A stretch of 10,692 nucleotides of DNA from contig JADGRM010000052.1 in the NCBI GenBank assembly GCA_017880945.1, positions 1-10,692 of the forward strand. The letters run 5' to 3'. Of the stretch, positions 7,304 to 10,692 are shown piece by piece; position 1 is the first letter of the stretch, and every line of letters starts with the position of its first letter. The notes below the pieces were generated by a model. The model was not told the DNA's origin, did no database searches, and saw nothing but the letters and a program-made list of their open reading frames with translations. The position numbers were made by a program, and so were the translations under genes. The DNA is from Gallionella sp. (GTDB lineage Bacteria; Pseudomonadota; Gammaproteobacteria; Burkholderiales; Gallionellaceae).

Positions 7304-9022
7304 ATGAAGAAATCTGTAGACCTGGTTTTTCTCTGGCATATGCATCAGCCGGATTACCGCGATTATTCAAACGGTGATTTCGTGTTGCCATGGACTTACT
7401 TGCATGCCATCAAGGATTACACCGATATGGCCTATCATCTGGAGCGACACCCCAAGGTGCGCGCCGTGGTGAACTTCGTGCCTATCTTGCTTGATCAGCT
7501 GGAGGACTACGCCGACCAGTTCGCCACCGGGCGATTGCGCGATCCGTTGCTGCGCGTGCTGGTACATGAAGATTCTTGCGCTTTGTCAGCCGAGCAGCGG
7601 CAATTGATTCTGGATGCCTGCTTCCGCAGCAACCACACCAAAATGATCGCTCCTTATCCGGCTTACAAACGCCTCTCTGAATTATTCAACCGGTTGCAAG
7701 CCGACGGGGAGGCCGCACTATCTTATTTGTCAGGCCAGTTTATGGCGGACTTGCTGACTTGGTATCACCTGGCTTGGTGTGGTGAAAGCGTGCGCCGTGA
7801 GCATACGCTGGTGGTGCGTTTGATGAGCAAGGCCGAGGGCTTCAGCCTCGAAGATCGCCAACAGTTGCTGGCGCTCATCGGTGATTTGATCAGCGGCATC
7901 ATTCCGCGCTATCGCAAGCTGGCCGAATCAGGCCAGATCGAAATATCTGCTACGCCCCATTACCATCCTCTGGCTCCGCTATTGATCGATTTTGCCTGTG
8001 CCAAAGATGCCATGCCTGACATGCCATTGCCGCAGGCCATCCGTTATCCGGCAGGAAAAATACGTGTCGCCGCGCATATTGCCAAGGCCAAAAAGAGTCA
8101 TGCCGCGCGGTTCGGCAGCGAGCCTGCAGGAATGTGGCCAGCCGAAGGTTCGATATCGACCAGCACTCTTGAGGTATTGGCGGAGGAGGGCTGTCGCTGG
8201 GCAGCCAGCGGCGAAGGTGTGCTGGTGAATAGCTTGTTGCACCAATCACACGCTGACGTTCCAGACCGCACCCAATACCTTTATCGACCCTACCGCCTGG
8301 AAAACGGTGCCGAGGGTTTGACTTGCTTTTTCCGGGATGACCGCTTGTCCGACTTGATCGGTTTCGAATATTCGCGCTGGCACGGTCAAGATGCGGCACG
8401 CCATTTCGTCGAGCAGATCGAGGCAATCGCCCAGCATGCGACCGAGGGTGAAACGCCTGTCGTCAGCGTCATTCTCGATGGCGAAAATGCCTGGGAATAC
8501 TATCCCTACAACGGCTTTTACTTTCTTGACGAACTCTATATCGAACTTGAAGCGCATTCCAATATTCACACCAGCACCTACTGCGATTATCTGAAATCCA
8601 GCCCGAAACATTCGGGCAGCGCGCAAGTGCACAGCCTGCCGGGTATCGTTGCGGGTAGCTGGGTTTATGGTGACTTTTCAACCTGGATCGGTTCCAAGGA
8701 TAAGAACCGCGCTTGGGATTTGTTATGCGTCGCCAAGCAGAGTTACGACATGGTGATGGCCAGCGAGCGACTAAGCCAGGCGGAACAGGATGCAGCCGAG
8801 AGACAGCTTTGCTCTTGCGAAAGTTCGGACTGGTTCTGGTGGTTTGGCGATTACAATCCTTCACACGCAGTAGTCAGCTTTGACCGGCTGTTCAGACATA
8901 ACCTGACCGAGCTTTATAATTTGTTGAAATTACCCGCCCCGCACAATTTATCCGAACCCATCAGCCAGGGAAGTGCAGGGCAGACCGAGGCGGGCGGAGC
9001 GATGCGCCGTGCTACCGAATAA
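7304..9022 (+). CDS. Glycoside hydrolase family 57 protein (alpha-amylase / 4-alpha-glucanotransferase type)
   Basis: This is a retaining alpha-glucan-active enzyme, predicted to be cytoplasmic since no signal peptide is seen. From ATG 7304 it has 572 residues; GTG 7289 would add five. The five GH57 conserved regions are recognisable: WHMHQPDY (11-18), ATPHYHPLAPLL (216-227), GMWPAEGSIS (276-285) with nucleophile Glu281, VILDGENAWEYYP (389-401) with acid/base Asp392, and the Trp-rich region DWFWWFGDYNPSH (509-521). Family GH57 includes alpha-amylases, 4-alpha-glucanotransferases, branching enzymes and pullulanases. Because a GH13 GlgB is present next door, a second branching role seems less likely than amylase or transferase activity, but sequence reading alone cannot decide. 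It starts 40 nt after glgC and ends 12 nt before malQ, so it is probably co-transcribed and acts on glycogen or maltodextrin. Confidence 0.93.
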   Translation: MKKSVDLVFLWHMHQPDYRDYSNGDFVLPWTYLHAIKDYTDMAYHLERHPKVRAVVNFVPILLDQLEDYADQFATGRLRDPLLRVLVHEDSCALSAEQRQLILDACFRSNHTKMIAPYPAYKRLSELFNRLQADGEAALSYLSGQFMADLLTWYHLAWCGESVRREHTLVVRLMSKAEGFSLEDRQQLLALIGDLISGIIPRYRKLAESGQIEISATPHYHPLAPLLIDFACAKDAMPDMPLPQAIRYPAGKIRVAAHIAKAKKSHAARFGSEPAGMWPAEGSISTSTLEVLAEEGCRWAASGEGVLVNSLLHQSHADVPDRTQYLYRPYRLENGAEGLTCFFRDDRLSDLIGFEYSRWHGQDAARHFVEQIEAIAQHATEGETPVVSVILDGENAWEYYPYNGFYFLDELYIELEAHSNIHTSTYCDYLKSSPKHSGSAQVHSLPGIVAGSWVYGDFSTWIGSKDKNRAWDLLCVAKQSYDMVMASERLSQAEQDAAERQLCSCESSDWFWWFGDYNPSHAVVSFDRLFRHNLTELYNLLKLPAPHNLSEPISQGSAGQTEAGGAMRRATE

Positions 9023-9034
9023 CATGCATAATTT

Positions 9035-10525
9035 ATGTTAACGGATCGGGCCAGCGGGATATTGTTACATCCGACATCGCTGCCCGGTGCATTCGGTGCC
9101 GGTGACTTTGGTTCGGATGCATATAAGTTTGTCGACTGGCTGGTAAGTGCTGGCCAAACTTATTGGCAGATTCTACCGCTAGGCGAAACCGGACCGGGAA
9201 ATTCTCCTTACATGAGTTGTTCAGCTTTCGCCGGCAGCATCCTTCTTATTGATCTCGCTGAATTGTCCAGTCATGGTTGGCTCAGTTCCGAGGATCTTAC
9301 GCCGCATCCCGATTTTCGACCTGACCGGGTAGATTTCACACTCTTGCGACCATTTCGCATGGGACGACTACGCCGTGCCGCCAGGGAATTCTTTGCGAGT
9401 AGTCACGATGATATGCACCGGGACTATACCGAATTCTGCATTGCTGAAAACGAATGGCTTGCAGATTATGCGATATTCATGACGCTCGCAGAGCTTGAAA
9501 ACTGTCGTGAATGGAGTTGCTGGCCCATCGATCTTGCACACAGGGAGCCGCAGGCGCTACAACTCATCGAAAAGAACTATTCTGACGAGGTTGGTTTTTG
9601 GAAATTCTGCCAATGGTGTTTTGACCGCCAATGGTCAAATTTAAGGCTATACGCCAACGAGCGTGGAGTCCACGTTATTGGCGACGTTCCGATATTCGTG
9701 GCTTATCAAAGTGCAGATGTGTGGTCTCACCAGGAACTGTTCGAGCTTGATGAGAATTGTCGTCCGACAGTCGTGGCCGGCGTGCCACCCGACTACTTCA
9801 GCGAGACCGGGCAGCTCTGGGGTAATCCTCTCTACCGCTGGGACGTCCATGAAAAGACCGGCTATGCCTGGTGGATAGCACGACTCAGGCATGCACTGCA
9901 ATTGGCGGACCTGGTCCGTATCGATCACTTTCGAGGCTTTGTCGCCTATTGGGAAGTACCGTCAGATGCACCCAACGCTATAAACGGGGAATGGATAGCT
10001 GGCCCTGGAGAAAAGCTCTTTGAAGCATTCACCAAAGCCTTTCCGCACCTGCCCATCATCGCCGAAGACCTGGGTTTGATCACGCCCGACGTACTTGAAC
10101 TTCGCGACAAATTCAATCTGCCTGGTATGCGTATCCTGCAGTTCGCCTTTGCCGATGGGGATGACAACCTCTTCTTGCCGCACCAATATGTGCCCAATAC
10201 AATCGCCTATACGGGTACCCATGACAATGACACCACCATCGGTTGGTGGAGCACCGCACCCGACCATGTCAAAGCTTTTGCCCGGCAATATCTGGACAGC
10301 GACGGGCATGAGATTGTGTGGGACATGATGCACGCGCTTTCAGACTCGGTTGCGAATATCGTGATCTTCCCGATGCAGGATGTACTCGGGTTATCAGGCG
10401 AGCATCGCATGAACTTTCCCAGTCATCCGACCGGAAACTGGGAGTGGCGTTTTTCCTGGGATCAGATACACGCGAGCCTTACGCAATCTTTGGCCAAAAT
10501 GGCTTTAGAGCATGACCGCATCTAG
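9035..10525 (+). CDS. malQ: 4-alpha-glucanotransferase (amylomaltase, GH77)
   Basis: This cytoplasmic enzyme disproportionates maltodextrins by moving alpha-1,4-glucan segments, releasing glucose and giving longer chains that can serve as substrate or primer for glycogen metabolism. It has 496 residues, typical of the short GH77 form (about 500) rather than the roughly 690-residue E. coli MalQ with its N-terminal extension. Signatures: SGILLHPTSLPG (7-18), the substrate loop AGVPPDYFSETGQLWGNPLY (248-267), the nucleophile Asp297 in VRIDHFRG, acid/base Glu344 in IIAEDLG, and Asp397 in GTHDNDT. The start ATG 9035 is 12 nt after the GH57 stop; no Shine-Dalgarno is visible, so translation may depend on coupling to the upstream gene. 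The C-terminus ends normally after TQSLAKMALEHDRI. It is the last gene of the rightward glycogen cluster. Confidence 0.97.
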   Translation: MLTDRASGILLHPTSLPGAFGAGDFGSDAYKFVDWLVSAGQTYWQILPLGETGPGNSPYMSCSAFAGSILLIDLAELSSHGWLSSEDLTPHPDFRPDRVDFTLLRPFRMGRLRRAAREFFASSHDDMHRDYTEFCIAENEWLADYAIFMTLAELENCREWSCWPIDLAHREPQALQLIEKNYSDEVGFWKFCQWCFDRQWSNLRLYANERGVHVIGDVPIFVAYQSADVWSHQELFELDENCRPTVVAGVPPDYFSETGQLWGNPLYRWDVHEKTGYAWWIARLRHALQLADLVRIDHFRGFVAYWEVPSDAPNAINGEWIAGPGEKLFEAFTKAFPHLPIIAEDLGLITPDVLELRDKFNLPGMRILQFAFADGDDNLFLPHQYVPNTIAYTGTHDNDTTIGWWSTAPDHVKAFARQYLDSDGHEIVWDMMHALSDSVANIVIFPMQDVLGLSGEHRMNFPSHPTGNWEWRFSWDQIHASLTQSLAKMALEHDRI

Positions 10526-10651
10526 TTTATACATGGGTCTGTTATAAATAATAAAATTTAAAGCCTGAGTTAAAAGTGCCTTTGCAAGTTGCGGAGCGCC
10601 TGCAGAAAGATGAACGGGTGGAAGACGGAGAATAGGCTGCTAGATGGGTCA
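10526..10651 (+). other. AT-rich non-coding tail after malQ with a short open remnant
   Basis: No strong GC hairpin followed by a T run ends malQ here; an AT-rich tract (about 10542-10560) follows the stop. An open reading of 19 codons from GTG 10576 to TAG 10633 reads VPLQVAERLQKDERVEDGE. It looks like the C-terminal tail of a protein but has no ribosome binding site or upstream body, since the frame is stopped at 10552-10554. It could be a decayed gene end or chance. I see no other feature. Confidence 0.25.
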
Positions 10652-10690
10652 TTGAGAACATTTACATTATTTGACATAATATACATTATG
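10652..10690 (+). promoter_or_regulatory. Sigma-70-like promoter overlapped by a palindromic operator, facing the right edge
   Basis: TTGAGA (10652-10657), a 17-nt spacer and CATAAT (10675-10680) match the -35/-10 consensus at 5 of 6 positions each. The -10 box is the left arm of a perfect inverted repeat CATAAT-ATAC-ATTATG (10675-10690). Related ACATTAT-like words recur at 10664 and 10684, about 10-20 bp apart, on one face of the helix. This arrangement is typical of an autoregulated gene whose product binds its own promoter; the gene itself would begin beyond the window. Confidence 0.45.
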
Positions 10691-10692
10691 CG

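Noticed and set aside
10570..10600. A hairpin terminator after malQ around TGCA...TGCA
   Set aside because: The pairing (TGCA and GCG/CGC arms) is interrupted by an internal loop and no T run follows.

Overview
The window is ordinary chromosomal DNA of a proteobacterium. RecQ, MlaF-type ATPase, Pgi, GlgB, GlgC, a family GH57 glucanase and MalQ all have a proteobacterial look. The codon choice is moderately GC-rich, and a compact glycogen cluster sits beside pgi. I think a betaproteobacterium (for example the Gallionellaceae/Nitrosomonadales side) is most likely, but no 16S or lineage marker is present, so this is an inference.

Layout, left to right: the 5' half of recQ (minus strand, running off the left edge); a divergent intergenic stretch; a stand-alone MlaF-like ABC ATPase (plus); pgi (minus, converging on the ATPase gene with a 22-nt gap); glgB (minus, 88 nt upstream of pgi, probably co-transcribed with it); a 76-bp divergent spacer; then glgC, a GH57 alpha-glucanase/glucanotransferase and malQ (all plus, tightly spaced, probably one transcription unit). 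The last ~165 bases are a non-coding, AT-rich tail. It ends in a promoter-like element overlapped by a perfect palindrome and probably serves a gene beyond the right edge.

Six of the seven genes have full catalytic motifs or, for recQ, every motif that falls inside the window. The five sugar genes form one functional block. Pgi interconverts fructose-6-P and glucose-6-P. GlgC makes ADP-glucose from glucose-1-P. GlgB adds alpha-1,6 branches. The GH57 enzyme and MalQ rearrange or hydrolyse alpha-1,4-glucan. Glycogen synthase (glgA), phosphorylase (glgP), debranching enzyme (glgX) and phosphoglucomutase (pgm) are not in the window.

I see no phage, transposon, CRISPR, tRNA or rRNA, and no evidence for a wholly new system. 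The most unusual signals are: an in-frame, hairpin-forming insertion of about 57 nt near the 5' end of pgi; a tyrosine in place of the H-loop histidine in the orphan MlaF-like ATPase; and the palindromic promoter/operator at the right edge.
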